Assembly (NCBI RefSeq): GCF_947486615.1
Contig: NZ_CANKUD010000008.1
Coordinates: 62,001 to 126,000, forward strand
Reading direction: 5' to 3'
From: an uncultured Modestobacter sp.
Lineage (GTDB): Bacteria > Actinomycetota > Actinomycetes > Mycobacteriales > Geodermatophilaceae
Length of the DNA stretch: 64,000 bases
The notes under the pieces were generated by a model. The model was not told the DNA's origin, made no database searches, and was given only the letters and a program-made list of their open reading frames with translations. Shown here one piece after another: positions 7,910 to 16,938 of the stretch (its first letter is position 1; each line of letters opens with the position of its first letter). The translations under genes and the position numbers were made by a program.

Positions 7910-10900
7910 CCACATCACCGCAGGTGCAGGACCTGCTACGCCGGCTGATCGCCGGAGTCCTGTTGGTGGCCGCGGTCGCCGGCGTCCCGATCGCGCTCTG
8001 GGAGCTCGGCGGCGCCTACCTGCCCGACGAGCTGCCCTCTTGGGAACAGGTGACCACCGCGCTGAGCGGCCCGGACACCGGCGCGCTCTTCCTCGGCCTG
8101 CTCGTTGTCATCGGCTGGATCGCGTGGGCCTGCTTCACCCTCTCGGTGACCGTCGAGCTCGCCAGCCAGCTGCGCGGCCTGCCACCGATGCGACTGCCCG
8201 GCCTGGCGGCGCCGCAGCAGATGGCCGGCCTGCTCGTGGCTGCCGTCCTCGGAGTCGGCAGCGGGCCGCTGCTTGCCGCTCCCGCCCTGGCCGGCCCACC
8301 CGTCGTCGCCGACCAGCCGGTCGGCCACGCGGAGCCCCCGTCGGCGCCCGCCCCGCCAGCGGACACCCCGCCGGCTGCGCCCGCCCTGGCTGGTTCCACC
8401 TACACGGTGCAGCCGCGCGACACCCTCGGCCGCATCGCCGCCCGCTACCTGGGCGACTGGGCCCGCTTCGAGGAGATCCTCGAGCTCAACCGCGGCCGGC
8501 CCCAGCCCGACGGCGCACTCCTCACCGACCCGGGGCTGATCCGCCCTGGCTGGACGCTGGTCCTCCCACCGGACGCAAGTCTTCCCGAAGCCGGCGCGAC
8601 CGCGGGCGAGGTGACGGTGCAGCCCGGGGACACCTTGGCCGACCTGGCCGAGCAGAATGGCCTGGAGCACTGGCAGCCGATCTTCGACCTCAATGTCGGC
8701 GAACCGTTGCCGGGCGGCGGTCGATTCACCGACCCTGACCTGATCCGTCCTGGGCAAGTCCTCGACATCCCGCCCGCCGACCCGGCCACTGCCGACCCGG
8801 CCACTTCCGACCCCGCTCCGTCGGCCACGCCCGTCTCGCCAGCGGAGAAGGCGCCACCCGCGTTGCCGGGGGAGAGCGAGTCCTCCGATCCGGCCGAGTC
8901 GACACCGGCCACGTCGCCGACATCGGCGCGTCCATCCGAGCGCTCCGAACCACCGTCGGCAGATGTCGACGGCCGCGACGCCGACGAGAGCCCGGCACCG
9001 TCGGAGCTGGTGGCCGTTCTTGCTGGCAGCGGCGCGCTGCTCGCCGCCGGTGTCGGCGCAGTCTGGTTGGCACACCGCCGCCAGCGTCTGCGCCGTCGAC
9101 GCCCTGGTCGCCGACTGGCCTCCCTGCCGAGGGAACTCGTTGGCGCTCAGAGGACCGTGACCGCAGCGGCCGACGCCGGCCATGCCGACTACGCGGCGCT
9201 GGACCGAGCAGTGCGCAGCCTCGCCGTCAAGATCTGCGAAGACCCTGAGGGAAGATTGCCCGACGTCGTGGCTGCGCGACTGGACAGCAGCCACCTTGGT
9301 CTTCGGCTGTACGCCCCGGCCAGCCGCCCGCCACCCGACCCATGGACCGCCGACGAGACCGGTCTCTGGTGGACGGTGCAGCTCGACCAGGACACCGGCG
9401 TCCCCGTGGATCTGGCTCGCGCACGCCTGGCGCCGTATCCAGCGCTGGTCACCATCGGCTCCGACAGCCGAGGTCGCTGGCTGCTGGACCTGGAGCGGAT
9501 GGGCGCTGTCCACGTGGCAGGGACGGTCGACCGCCGGGATGACTTCGCCCGGCACCTGGCAGCCGAACTAGCCGTCAACAGCTGGTCAGACCTGCTCACC
9601 GTCACCACTGTCGGCTTCGGTCGGGAACTGGTCGACCTGGCGCCGCACCGGGTCCACCCCGTCGAGTCCGGTTCTCACATCGGCCTGGACGAATCCGGTG
9701 AGAGCGGCACCGTGGACGTGCTGGACGGTCGGCTCCGGGCCGGAACCGGCGACGGCTGGATGCCCCAGGTCGTTCTCGCTCCGCACGACATCGGCGATGA
9801 CGGCGAACTGGCCGAAGTCGCCGCTGCCCTGCAGTCGCGACAGCAGCGCACAGCACTGGCCCTGGTGCTCGGCGCCGAGCCGGCGCAGCGGAGAAGCGAG
9901 TGGCTGCTCACGCTCACCGAGGACGGACTGCTTCTCGTTCCCGCTCTCGATCTTCGCCTGCCGGCGCCGCAGCTGACAGTTCAGCAAGCGCGCGACATCG
10001 CCGCGCTGCTGGCCTTCGAACGCGACTCCGGCGACGAACCCATCCCTGCCGCCGACGGCGACCGCCCATGGCAGGTGCACACCGACGCCGCCGGCGCACT
10101 GCGCGACAGCGTGACCCCTCCGGCAACCAGCCCGCCACCGGCCCTCGATCGGTTGCCGGCGCCACACCAACAGCCCGCTGCCGCAGCACCCTTCGAGGCA
10201 ACTGCCAGTCACTCCGGTCCGTTGGCGACCACCGACGTTGCGCAGGCGACGGCGGGGACTGTCCCTGCCGCACTCCGCCGGCGCATCCAGAACGACCTCA
10301 CCCAGCTCGATCACGATCTTGCTGACTGGTGGTCACCCGACTGCACCCGGCCGCGGCTGACGTTGCTCGGACCGGTCACCCTGCGAGCCCACGGCAACGA
10401 GACGGCCGTGGCCAAGTTCGGGCTGCGCCGCCGCTACGAGGAGACGGTCGCCTACCTCGCCACCCGCCCGCACGGCGCCACCGCCGACGAGGCCGCCACT
10501 GCCCTGCAACCGGCCCGCGGCGGCAAGACAGACCCGGTCAGCGCCCGCGCGTACGTGCACCGGGTCACCGCCGGCGCGCGTGGGTGGCTCGGCGTCGACC
10601 CCGCCACCGGGCACAAGCACCTCAGCTCTGGTCACCGTGGCCGGTACACGCTGACCAACGTGCTTGTCGACGCTGACCTGTTCCGTCAGCTGCGTGCTCG
10701 CGCGGAGGTACGCGGCGACGATGGTCTGCCCGACTTGCTCGCCGCCTTGGAGTTGGTGTCCGGGCCGCCGTTCGCCCAACGTCCCACAGGCTATGAATGG
10801 TTGGATGGTCTCGACTTCACCCTCAGCGCCGCGATCTGCGACGTCGCCCACCAGGTCGTCACCGTCGCGCTCGCCATCGGCGACCTGGCTGCGGCGCGCA

Positions 10901-11118
10901 CTGGCTCGGCGACTGCGCTGCTCGTCGCATCGGACGACGAGCAGGTACTGCTCGACGCGATGGAAGTCGGCTACCACCAGGGAAACCGCGCCGAAGCCGA
11001 GACCTACGTAGCGCGCATCGTGCAGGTGCATGACGGAGAGGATGAGATGGACCTGCCCATGAGCACGGCGGAGACCATCAACCGCGCCCGGCGGCAGTAC
11101 CTCAACAAGGCATCCTGA
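7906..11118 (+). CDS. Large membrane protein with two LysM domains and C-terminal BTAD domain
   Basis: A 1070-residue protein, translationally coupled (ATGA) to the pseudopilins. Three hydrophobic segments (about residues 13-31, 60-80, 105-127) are followed by two LysM units: TYTVQPRDTLGRIAARYLGD (about 165-222) and VTVQPGDTLADLAEQNG (about 236-290). A Ser/Pro linker, another membrane helix (about 367-389) and an Arg-rich stretch lead to a large cytoplasmic part. The last about 250 residues look like a winged helix plus BTAD (SARP-type) domain: LTLLGPVTLRAHG, then LLAALELVSGPPF and GNRAEAETYVARIV. It may link wall binding outside with DNA binding or protein binding inside. The family exists in actinobacterial Tad loci; function is unproven. 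Confidence 0.75.
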   Translation: MTTSPQVQDLLRRLIAGVLLVAAVAGVPIALWELGGAYLPDELPSWEQVTTALSGPDTGALFLGLLVVIGWIAWACFTLSVTVELASQLRGLPPMRLPGLAAPQQMAGLLVAAVLGVGSGPLLAAPALAGPPVVADQPVGHAEPPSAPAPPADTPPAAPALAGSTYTVQPRDTLGRIAARYLGDWARFEEILELNRGRPQPDGALLTDPGLIRPGWTLVLPPDASLPEAGATAGEVTVQPGDTLADLAEQNGLEHWQPIFDLNVGEPLPGGGRFTDPDLIRPGQVLDIPPADPATADPATSDPAPSATPVSPAEKAPPALPGESESSDPAESTPATSPTSARPSERSEPPSADVDGRDADESPAPSELVAVLAGSGALLAAGVGAVWLAHRRQRLRRRRPGRRLASLPRELVGAQRTVTAAADAGHADYAALDRAVRSLAVKICEDPEGRLPDVVAARLDSSHLGLRLYAPASRPPPDPWTADETGLWWTVQLDQDTGVPVDLARARLAPYPALVTIGSDSRGRWLLDLERMGAVHVAGTVDRRDDFARHLAAELAVNSWSDLLTVTTVGFGRELVDLAPHRVHPVESGSHIGLDESGESGTVDVLDGRLRAGTGDGWMPQVVLAPHDIGDDGELAEVAAALQSRQQRTALALVLGAEPAQRRSEWLLTLTEDGLLLVPALDLRLPAPQLTVQQARDIAALLAFERDSGDEPIPAADGDRPWQVHTDAAGALRDSVTPPATSPPPALDRLPAPHQQPAAAAPFEATASHSGPLATTDVAQATAGTVPAALRRRIQNDLTQLDHDLADWWSPDCTRPRLTLLGPVTLRAHGNETAVAKFGLRRRYEETVAYLATRPHGATADEAATALQPARGGKTDPVSARAYVHRVTAGARGWLGVDPATGHKHLSSGHRGRYTLTNVLVDADLFRQLRARAEVRGDDGLPDLLAALELVSGPPFAQRPTGYEWLDGLDFTLSAAICDVAHQVVTVALAIGDLAAARTGSATALLVASDDEQVLLDAMEVGYHQGNRAEAETYVARIVQVHDGEDEMDLPMSTAETINRARRQYLNKAS

Positions 11119-11143
11119 AGCTCTCGACCGCGCCTCAGGGTGA

Positions 11144-11431
11144 GTGCTCACCCGCATCGATGACGCAGCGACCAGCGGCACCCGGTGGCATCACGTCCTG
11201 GCCAGCGATGGCGACGTCCTGGCGGAGATCGAGCAGCAGATCGTCGATGTGATCCATGCCCGCACCAGCGACCTCGACATGTCCGCACTGGTTACCCGCG
11301 CCGTCACGAGCCGGAGTTCCCCGCACGCGCCGGTCCCAGCCGGCCCTAATCAAGCCCGCCAGGCGCTGGCCGACGCCACCGCTGTGGTCGGTGCCAGAGT
11401 CCAGCTGCTGCCGGTGCTCGACAGCTTCTGA
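11144..11431 (+). CDS. Small hypothetical protein
   Basis: A possible 95-residue protein with GTG start 25 bases after the LysM/BTAD stop. It has a helical middle (ILAEIEQQIVDVIHARTS-like) and no signal peptide or known motif. No clear ribosome site stands before the start. It could be the last gene of the Tad operon or a chance frame. Confidence 0.4.
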   Translation: MLTRIDDAATSGTRWHHVLASDGDVLAEIEQQIVDVIHARTSDLDMSALVTRAVTSRSSPHAPVPAGPNQARQALADATAVVGARVQLLPVLDSF

Positions 11432-11599
11432 GCGCAGGCCTGGAACAGAGATGGCCGCTAGCACCGACGCGGCAGGCCGAAGTAGTTGGCCACTGTTACC
11501 GATCTGTGACAACTATCCAAGGTCGTAGTACCGTCCCGTCCGGTCCGTGTGAGCCACGACCTCGCCCTGAGGTCCTCGCCCGGACCCCGTCGAACCACC

Positions 11600-11733
11600 A
11601 CCGCTCGCGGTGGCGGACCGGGGACCCATCGATCCCCTGGGGTGAATCTCGCCTGGCCACAGTGCCGCCGCGAGTAGGGCTGTCTCCGGCCCGAACCCGT
11701 CAGCTAACTCGGTAGACGGTGAGGGAGAACGGA
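11600..11733 (+). ncRNA. c-di-AMP riboswitch (ydaO/yuaA type) 1
   Basis: The conserved ydaO core is visible: GGACCGGGGACCCATCGA, then CCTGGGGTGAATC, and at the 3' side CCCGAACCCGTCAGCTAAC followed by TCGGTAGACGG. The internal stem CTCGCGGTGGC (about 11604-11614) pairs with GCCGCCGCGAG. It lies directly before the M23 peptidase gene, the standard actinobacterial target class (wall hydrolases). In known members c-di-AMP binding turns expression off. Boundaries are approximate. Confidence 0.92.
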
Positions 11734-11743
11734 GCCCGTCGCG

Positions 11744-13033
11744 TTGGCGACATCGCACGACATCATCTGGCACCTCGCACACCCGCAGTCGGCTCACCCG
11801 CAGCGCCCCCGCTGGCGCACCGCGGTGCTCGCACCGGCCTTGGCCACCAGTGCCGCACTGCTGCTGGCCCTCGCGGGCCCCGCAGCCCAGGCCGCACCCG
11901 CAGAACCGGCTCCCGCAGCGAGCCAGTCCGAGCTCGCCGCGGCCGATGCCGCGCTGCGTGGCATCGAAGAGTCCGTGGCGGCAGCTGAGGAGAACCTGCA
12001 GCGGCTCACCGTGGAAGCGGAGGCAGTCGCCGACCAGAGCCTGGTCGCCCAGGCCGAACTGTCCGTAGCCCGGCAGCTGGCCGATACCCGGGTTGCGGAG
12101 CTGAGTGCCGCACAGGCTGCGGTCGACCAGGCACGCACCGACGTCGCGGCTGTGGGCCGGCAGAGCTACATGGGTGCTGACGCCTACGGCGCTGCCTCGG
12201 CGTTCTTCGGTGCAGCAAGCCCCGAGGAAGTGCTCGACCGGGCCGCGACCTTGGAGTACCTCGGGGATGGTCGGGCCGAGCAGCTCGAGGAGTTCGAGGT
12301 CGTCGAGGTCCAGCAGCAGGCAGCGACCGAGGCCGCCAAGGCGGCCGTGGATGCCCGCGACGCGGCCGCTCAGGCCGCCGCGGAGGCCGAGCGGGTCGCC
12401 AAGGACGAGCTCGCCACCGCCCAGCGGACCTACGACGCCGCCGTAGGCGAGAGGGCCGCGCTGGAGCAGCAACTCCAGCAGGCCCGGGAGCGAGTGGCCA
12501 CCCTCGCCCGCGAAACGGCCACCTCAGCAGCTGCCGAGCAGACAGACGCCGGCGAACCCGCAGTCGCAGCGGCCGAACGGGGCGAACAAGCGGCCTCCCG
12601 CGGAAGCGAGCGGACCTCCGCCGGCACGAGCACCGGCATACCGACGACCGGCCGGGTGACCTCGTGCTACGGCTCGCGTTGGGGAACCATGCACTACGGC
12701 GTGGACATCGCTGCTCCGATCGGCACCCCGATCTACGCGCCCGAGGGTGGTGCGGTCCTGCAGGCGGGGCCCGCGTCCGGCTTCGGCCTGGCTGTCTACC
12801 TGCAGCACGCTGACGGCTCCATCACCGTGTACGGCCACATCAACAGCTACTCGGTGGCCGCCGGACAGCAGGTGTCGGCGGGCGATCAGATCGCCGAGGT
12901 GGGCAACACGGGACAGTCCACGGGTCCGCACCTCCACTTCGAAGTGCATCAAGGTGGGCTCTACCAGAACCGCACCAACCCGATCCCGTGGCTGAGCCAG
13001 CGCGGCCTCCCTCTGGGCGGCAGCTGCGGCTGA
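11744..13033 (+). CDS. Secreted M23 peptidase with coiled coil
   Basis: A 429-residue secreted wall hydrolase. The start is a TTG at 11744, ten bases behind GGGAGAACGGAG. A signal peptide (hydrophobic region ending in ALAGPAAQA) is followed by an Ala/Glu-rich coiled coil (about residues 70-270) and a LytM/M23 domain. Zinc ligands are visible as H317-x3-D321 in HYGVDIAAP and as H396 and H398 in HLHFE. The coiled coil plus M23 layout resembles EnvC/RipC-like regulators, but here the metal ligands are intact, so it is probably active. It is controlled by the c-di-AMP riboswitch just upstream. Confidence 0.88.
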   Translation: MATSHDIIWHLAHPQSAHPQRPRWRTAVLAPALATSAALLLALAGPAAQAAPAEPAPAASQSELAAADAALRGIEESVAAAEENLQRLTVEAEAVADQSLVAQAELSVARQLADTRVAELSAAQAAVDQARTDVAAVGRQSYMGADAYGAASAFFGAASPEEVLDRAATLEYLGDGRAEQLEEFEVVEVQQQAATEAAKAAVDARDAAAQAAAEAERVAKDELATAQRTYDAAVGERAALEQQLQQARERVATLARETATSAAAEQTDAGEPAVAAAERGEQAASRGSERTSAGTSTGIPTTGRVTSCYGSRWGTMHYGVDIAAPIGTPIYAPEGGAVLQAGPASGFGLAVYLQHADGSITVYGHINSYSVAAGQQVSAGDQIAEVGNTGQSTGPHLHFEVHQGGLYQNRTNPIPWLSQRGLPLGGSCG

Positions 13034-13450
13034 CCGCCGGCGGGGCCACCGGCAGTGTGATCGCGGTGCCCGCGCCGGCGGACCCGCGGCGCCGTGGGTG
13101 CCCGTGATCAGCTCGCGCCGGCTCTCGGGTACCCCTGAGGTCGGAGAGGCCGCGTCGGCGGAGCAGCCGCTGCGGACCCACCGATCCCCCCGGCGCATCA
13201 CGCCCCCCGGACCAGGGCGCTAGGCCAGCAGGGCCACTTGCCACCGACCAGGCACACCTACACGGTGCGCCCGGTAGCCGGCGGCCAGTATGGGTGATCT
13301 GGTTCCGGCAGAACCGGCCCGCTGTGCGGCCTCACCGACATCTGCCACCCATGGACACACCGTGGGCAGCCAGCCAGGCAATGAAGTTGACCGCACCGGC
13401 GTGTAGACCGGTGGTGGTGACCTGAGTAGGTCAGTGCGTGGCGGAGCTGA
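13034..13450. other. Intergenic region between convergent genes
   Basis: About 415 bases between the M23 gene and the minus-strand M56 gene. No credible coding frame was seen. A short inverted repeat GACCT-GAGT-AGGTC (about 13419-13432) is weak. No strong terminator stem was found. Confidence 0.5.
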
Positions 13451-14392
13451 TCAGGTGACCGCGCACAGCACGACGTTGATCCCCAGCCAGGTGGTGGCTG
13501 CGGGGAGCAGTAGCGTCCCGGCCGCCATCGCCGCAGCCCCGGGCCAGCGCAGCAGGTGGCGCGCGCCCTGGGGGTCGGAGGTGGCCAGCCGGCTGATGCG
13601 CAGCTCGGTCAGGCGGGAGGCCATGGCCAGCCCGAAGGGCGGCACCGGCTGCCCGGTCATCCGGCGCAGCGCGACCTGGACGGCTTCCGGTCCGCACCGG
13701 CGGGCTGCCTGGTCATCGGCGGCGAGCTCGACCAGGTCCCGGATGGCGGCCGGCGCCGCGCCCAGCAGCGGGCACCAGGGGAGTGCTGCGGCCAGCGTCT
13801 CGGCGACCGTCACCAGCGCGTGGTGGTGCCCGCGCAGATGGGCCCGCTCGTGCTCCAGCGTGGCTGCGACCGCCTCCGGGGGCAGGTGTGCCCGCAGACC
13901 GTCCGAGGCGATGATCACCCCGGGCCGACCGCCGATGGACAGGGCCATCGCGCGCCGGCCGGGAACCCACAGTGGCTCCCCGGCCGAGGAGCTCATCGCC
14001 AGCAGCCGGAGCTGCTCCACGTGCGGGGCGTGCCGCCGGACCGACCTGAGGCGGCTGGTGATGGCCTTACCCAGCCGCACCAGGATGGTCGCGGCCATGA
14101 TCAGGCTGATGCCAGCGACTGTCTGCTGCCAGGCCGGCACGGTGCCCGTGGTGACCGCGGTCCAGCAGCCCCCCACCAGCTGGAAGAGCCCACTGGCCTC
14201 GTGCTCGTCCATCGGCAGCGCAAGCAGGCCGATCATGGCCAGCGTCGAGGCCACCAGCCCGATCGACAGCAGCGACCAGCCCACCAGCAGGATCGTCGGA
14301 TCGACCCGCCGCTCAGCCAGCCACAGCAGCGGCCGGTGCCCGTGCAGGCCCACAGCCGTTCCGGCGAGGAGAACGGCCAGCATCCCGATCAT
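13451..14392 (-). CDS. M56/BlaR1-like membrane metalloprotease
   Basis: A 313-residue membrane protein with hydrophobic segments near 1-15, 33-60 and 80-105 and at the C-terminus. The catalytic motif is LEHERAHLRGHHH, an HExxH variant (HERAH) with a downstream ELAADDQAAR glutamate helix, as in M56/M48 proteases. It lacks the penicillin-binding sensor domain of true BlaR1. It overlaps the blaI-like gene by four bases, the usual pair in which the protease inactivates the repressor on a signal. Confidence 0.85.
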   Translation of the reverse strand: MIGMLAVLLAGTAVGLHGHRPLLWLAERRVDPTILLVGWSLLSIGLVASTLAMIGLLALPMDEHEASGLFQLVGGCWTAVTTGTVPAWQQTVAGISLIMAATILVRLGKAITSRLRSVRRHAPHVEQLRLLAMSSSAGEPLWVPGRRAMALSIGGRPGVIIASDGLRAHLPPEAVAATLEHERAHLRGHHHALVTVAETLAAALPWCPLLGAAPAAIRDLVELAADDQAARRCGPEAVQVALRRMTGQPVPPFGLAMASRLTELRISRLATSDPQGARHLLRWPGAAAMAAGTLLLPAATTWLGINVVLCAVT

Positions 14393-14781
14393 GAGGTCGC
14401 TGCTCGCCGCTCGAGTGCCTCGCGCAGCACCGAGGACTCCTCATCGGTGGCGGTCTCAGCGAAGTGCAGCAGCACCGACCGTGGGTCCTCCGAGGCGTCC
14501 AGGATCTCCCGCAGCGATGCAGCCGCCGCACCTTGGCGCGTGATGGTCGGGCGGTAGCTGAACGCCCGTCCCACCGGCTCCCGCGCCAGCAGACCCTTGC
14601 GCAGCAGGTTTCCCAGCACGGTCATCACGGTCGTGTAGGCCAAGTTGCGCTGCGGCGGCATCTTGTCCAGGACCTCGCGCACGGTCAGCGGCGCGTCGGT
14701 GGACCACAAGACGTCCATCACGGCGGCTTCGAGCTTGCCCAAGCGGGGCATGGCCGCTCCTCGTCTCTCCTGGGTCGACAC
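14389..14781 (-). CDS. blaI: BlaI/MecI/CopY-family repressor
   Basis: A 130-residue winged-helix protein: LGKLEAAVMDVLW, LTVREVLDKM, LAYTTVMTVLGNLLRKGLL and SYRPTITR are the classic BlaI segments, followed by a helical dimerisation tail. The first gene of a two-gene unit with the M56 protease. An internal Met at residue 11 (MPRLGKLEAAVM) is an alternative start. A TACTACC/GGTAGTA palindrome upstream of the DUF6153-like gene at 16306 is a plausible target. Confidence 0.88.
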   Translation of the reverse strand: MSTQERRGAAMPRLGKLEAAVMDVLWSTDAPLTVREVLDKMPPQRNLAYTTVMTVLGNLLRKGLLAREPVGRAFSYRPTITRQGAAAASLREILDASEDPRSVLLHFAETATDEESSVLREALERRAATS

Positions 14782-15040
14782 GGTGGATCAACGCTGCTGC
14801 AGGGCCGACCGCGTGGCCCCGCCGGTCGGGCGGGCCAGCCGTCATCGTAGGAGCCCGACCAGGTCAGCACCCCAGGATGCGGGGCGGAACCGGCCTCCGG
14901 GGTCACCTCATTCACCCCACTGGCACCAACTACCCGACACGCATAGGACAGCGGGATGGCCCGGTGATCACCGCCCTATCTTCAGCGGCGCCGGGACGAG
15001 TCGTCGTCACCCACGAGGGGGCCTCGGTCCGGCGCCGCCG

Positions 15041-15173
15041 AACCTCAGTGCACCGCTGAGGACCGGGGACCCATCGCAGTCCTGGGGTGAATCGTGCCCG
15101 CCCACGTCGGGTGAGCACGACGAGTGACTTCCCGCCCGAACCCGTCAGCTAACTCGGTAGGCGGCCACGGAAG
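15041..15173 (+). ncRNA. c-di-AMP riboswitch (ydaO/yuaA type) 2
   Basis: A second copy of the ydaO consensus: GGACCGGGGACCCATCGCA, CCTGGGGTGAATCGTG and, on the 3' side, CGCCCGAACCCGTCAGCTAAC with TCGGTAGGCGG. An AACCTCAG-TGCAC-CGCTGAGG hairpin precedes the core. It leads directly into the NlpC/P60 gene. It is clearly related to the copy at 11.6 kb, but the peripheral stems differ, so it is not a simple recent duplication. Boundaries are approximate. Confidence 0.92.
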
Positions 15174-15189
15174 ACAGGAGGGCGCCTCC

Positions 15190-16236
15190 GTGGCGACCAT
15201 GCATCCCCACCGGCCCCGCCGGGCTGCCGGAGCGCGCCCGGCCACCGTGCTCGCGCTCCTCACGGTGCTCACCGCCGCAGGCGTCGCCCTGACTCCCGTC
15301 GGGGCCAGCGCCGCGCCGGGTGAGGCCGCGACCGGTGAGCAGGCGGCCCAGCTGGCCGCCGACAGCGGTCACCAGCTGGAGGTCCTCACCGAGGAGTTCA
15401 ACGACGCCCGGGAGACCCTCGCCCAGCAGCAGGCCGCCGCCGCTGACGCCGCCGCCCAGATGGTGGCCGCCGACGCGCAGCTGGCTGCCCTGCAGGACCA
15501 GATCGCCGCCGTCGCGCACATCGCGTTCACCGGGGACGGGCTGGGTTCCCTGCAGGCCTTCATGACCAGCGGGTCCGCCGATGAGTTCCTCGAGCGGGTC
15601 GCCACCCTGGACTCCGTCGCCAGCTACCACAACGACGTCCTGGCGCAGGTCGCCGAGTCACGCGCGGCCGCCGAGAGCGCCGGTGCCGCGGCCGCGCAGG
15701 CCGCCGCCGCAGCAGAGCAGCAGCTGGCGGCCGTCGAAGGGCAGCAGGAGCGGCTGCTGGGCGAGATCGAGGACTACAAGGCCCAGTACGCCGCCCTCAC
15801 GGCCGCCGAGCAGGAGCAGGCCAACGCCGCCCACGGTGGGCCGGCGCTGCAGGCGCCGACCGCCGGGTCGGTGCAGGCCGGCAGCGACGCCGCCCAGGTC
15901 ATCATCGACACCGCGCTGGCCCAGGTGGGCGACCCCTACGTGTGGGCCGCCGGGGGACCGGACGCCTTCGACTGCTCAGGGCTGACCCAGTACGCCTACG
16001 CCGCGGCCGGCATCTCCCTGCCGCACTCCAGCAAGGCCCAGGCCGCCCTAGGGCGCCCGGTCACCCGGGCCGAGCTGCAGCCCGGTGACCTCGTCTACTT
16101 CTTCAGCCCGGTCAGCCACATCGGCATCTACCTCGGCGGCGGCAAGATGATCCATGCCCGGACGTTCGGGCAACCGGTCAACGTCGGCAGTGTGGACATG
16201 TCCGGCTACGCCGGGGCACGTCGCATCCTGCCTTGA
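15190..16236 (+). CDS. Secreted NlpC/P60 endopeptidase with coiled coil
   Basis: A 348-residue wall hydrolase of the RipA type. GTG at 15190 is chosen because ACAGGAGGG lies upstream and a signal peptide follows. A long Ala/Gln-rich coiled coil (about residues 45-220) leads to the C-terminal NlpC/P60 domain. The catalytic Cys262 is in FDCSGLTQYAY and His310 is in VSHIGIYLGGG. Such enzymes cut the D-Glu to diamino acid bond of peptidoglycan stem peptides. Expression is under the riboswitch directly upstream, like the M23 gene. Confidence 0.92.
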   Translation: MATMHPHRPRRAAGARPATVLALLTVLTAAGVALTPVGASAAPGEAATGEQAAQLAADSGHQLEVLTEEFNDARETLAQQQAAAADAAAQMVAADAQLAALQDQIAAVAHIAFTGDGLGSLQAFMTSGSADEFLERVATLDSVASYHNDVLAQVAESRAAAESAGAAAAQAAAAAEQQLAAVEGQQERLLGEIEDYKAQYAALTAAEQEQANAAHGGPALQAPTAGSVQAGSDAAQVIIDTALAQVGDPYVWAAGGPDAFDCSGLTQYAYAAAGISLPHSSKAQAALGRPVTRAELQPGDLVYFFSPVSHIGIYLGGGKMIHARTFGQPVNVGSVDMSGYAGARRILP

Positions 16237-16305
16237 GCAGCATCACCGATCTGCACTGCCGCTCCGCTGAGTGACCCCGGGCAGTCGCTGCGGGCATGAG
16301 CCGAG

Positions 16306-16322
16306 TACTACCCAAGGTAGTA
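16306..16322. promoter_or_regulatory. BlaI/CopY-type operator palindrome
   Basis: A perfect inverted repeat TACTACC-CAA-GGTAGTA, eleven bases before the ATG of the DUF6153-like gene. TACTAC/GTAGTA dyads are the kind of site bound by actinobacterial BlaI proteins. A blaI-like gene lies 1.5 kb away, so control of the copper block by it is inferred. Confidence 0.6.
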
Positions 16323-16333
16323 ACGTCTTGGAC

Positions 16334-16858
16334 ATGCTCGGGCAAGTGGGGAGGACGCGGGCAGCCCGACTGCTGGTGTTGCTGACCCTCGCGGCGGTAT
16401 TCGCCATGCACGGGCTGCAGTGCGTCAGTGCTGACCCCGGCGGCACCCACCCCGCCGACCACGGCGCCATGCCCTCCGCAGACTCCATGGCCGTCATGGC
16501 GCCTGTGGCCTCGGCCGTGTCCATGGCGTCGGCCATGACGGCGGAGCTCGCCGACGGTCCCGATCACGTCACCGCGGTCGAGGCCGCCAGTCCGACCCAC
16601 GGCGCATTAGCTGTGCCAGCAGCCGGCCCGGCGGGCCCGGCCAACCCCGAATCGGGACACGGCTGGGCGCACGCCCTCGCGGTGTGCCTGGCAGTGCTGC
16701 TGGCCGGACTGGCCGTGCTGGCGGCAGTACTCCTGCTCAGGAGAGCCGCACCGATCGGTAGCCGTCAAGCCCTGCTGGCCCGCGCCCGATCCTGGTGGAC
16801 TGCCATCCAGCTCCCCAGACCGCCCGACCTCGCCTCTCTCTGTCTCCTCCGGATCTAG
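16334..16858 (+). CDS. DUF6153-like membrane protein
   Basis: A 174-residue protein with two membrane helices: AARLLVLLTLAAVFAMHGLQC at the N-terminus and AHALAVCLAVLLAGLAVLAAVLLL near residue 120. The loop between has many His and Met residues (HPADHGAMPSADSMAVM), which suggests metal exposure. Start at ATG 16334 because it begins the signal-anchor; no clear ribosome site is present, so the mRNA may be nearly leaderless. It comes directly before a DUF305 gene, a common pairing in actinobacteria. Confidence 0.7.
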   Translation: MLGQVGRTRAARLLVLLTLAAVFAMHGLQCVSADPGGTHPADHGAMPSADSMAVMAPVASAVSMASAMTAELADGPDHVTAVEAASPTHGALAVPAAGPAGPANPESGHGWAHALAVCLAVLLAGLAVLAAVLLLRRAAPIGSRQALLARARSWWTAIQLPRPPDLASLCLLRI

Positions 16859-16938
16859 GCCGAACCACCGACCCGGCCGCCTCCCCGACAGCACCGGGTC
16901 AGTCGTCCACCAACCAGATCCCACTCACAGGAGAAGCA

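Noticed and set aside
11432..11599. Possible promoter for riboswitch 1 (CTGTTAC and GTGACA boxes)
   Set aside because: Boxes and spacing are too weak to name a promoter.
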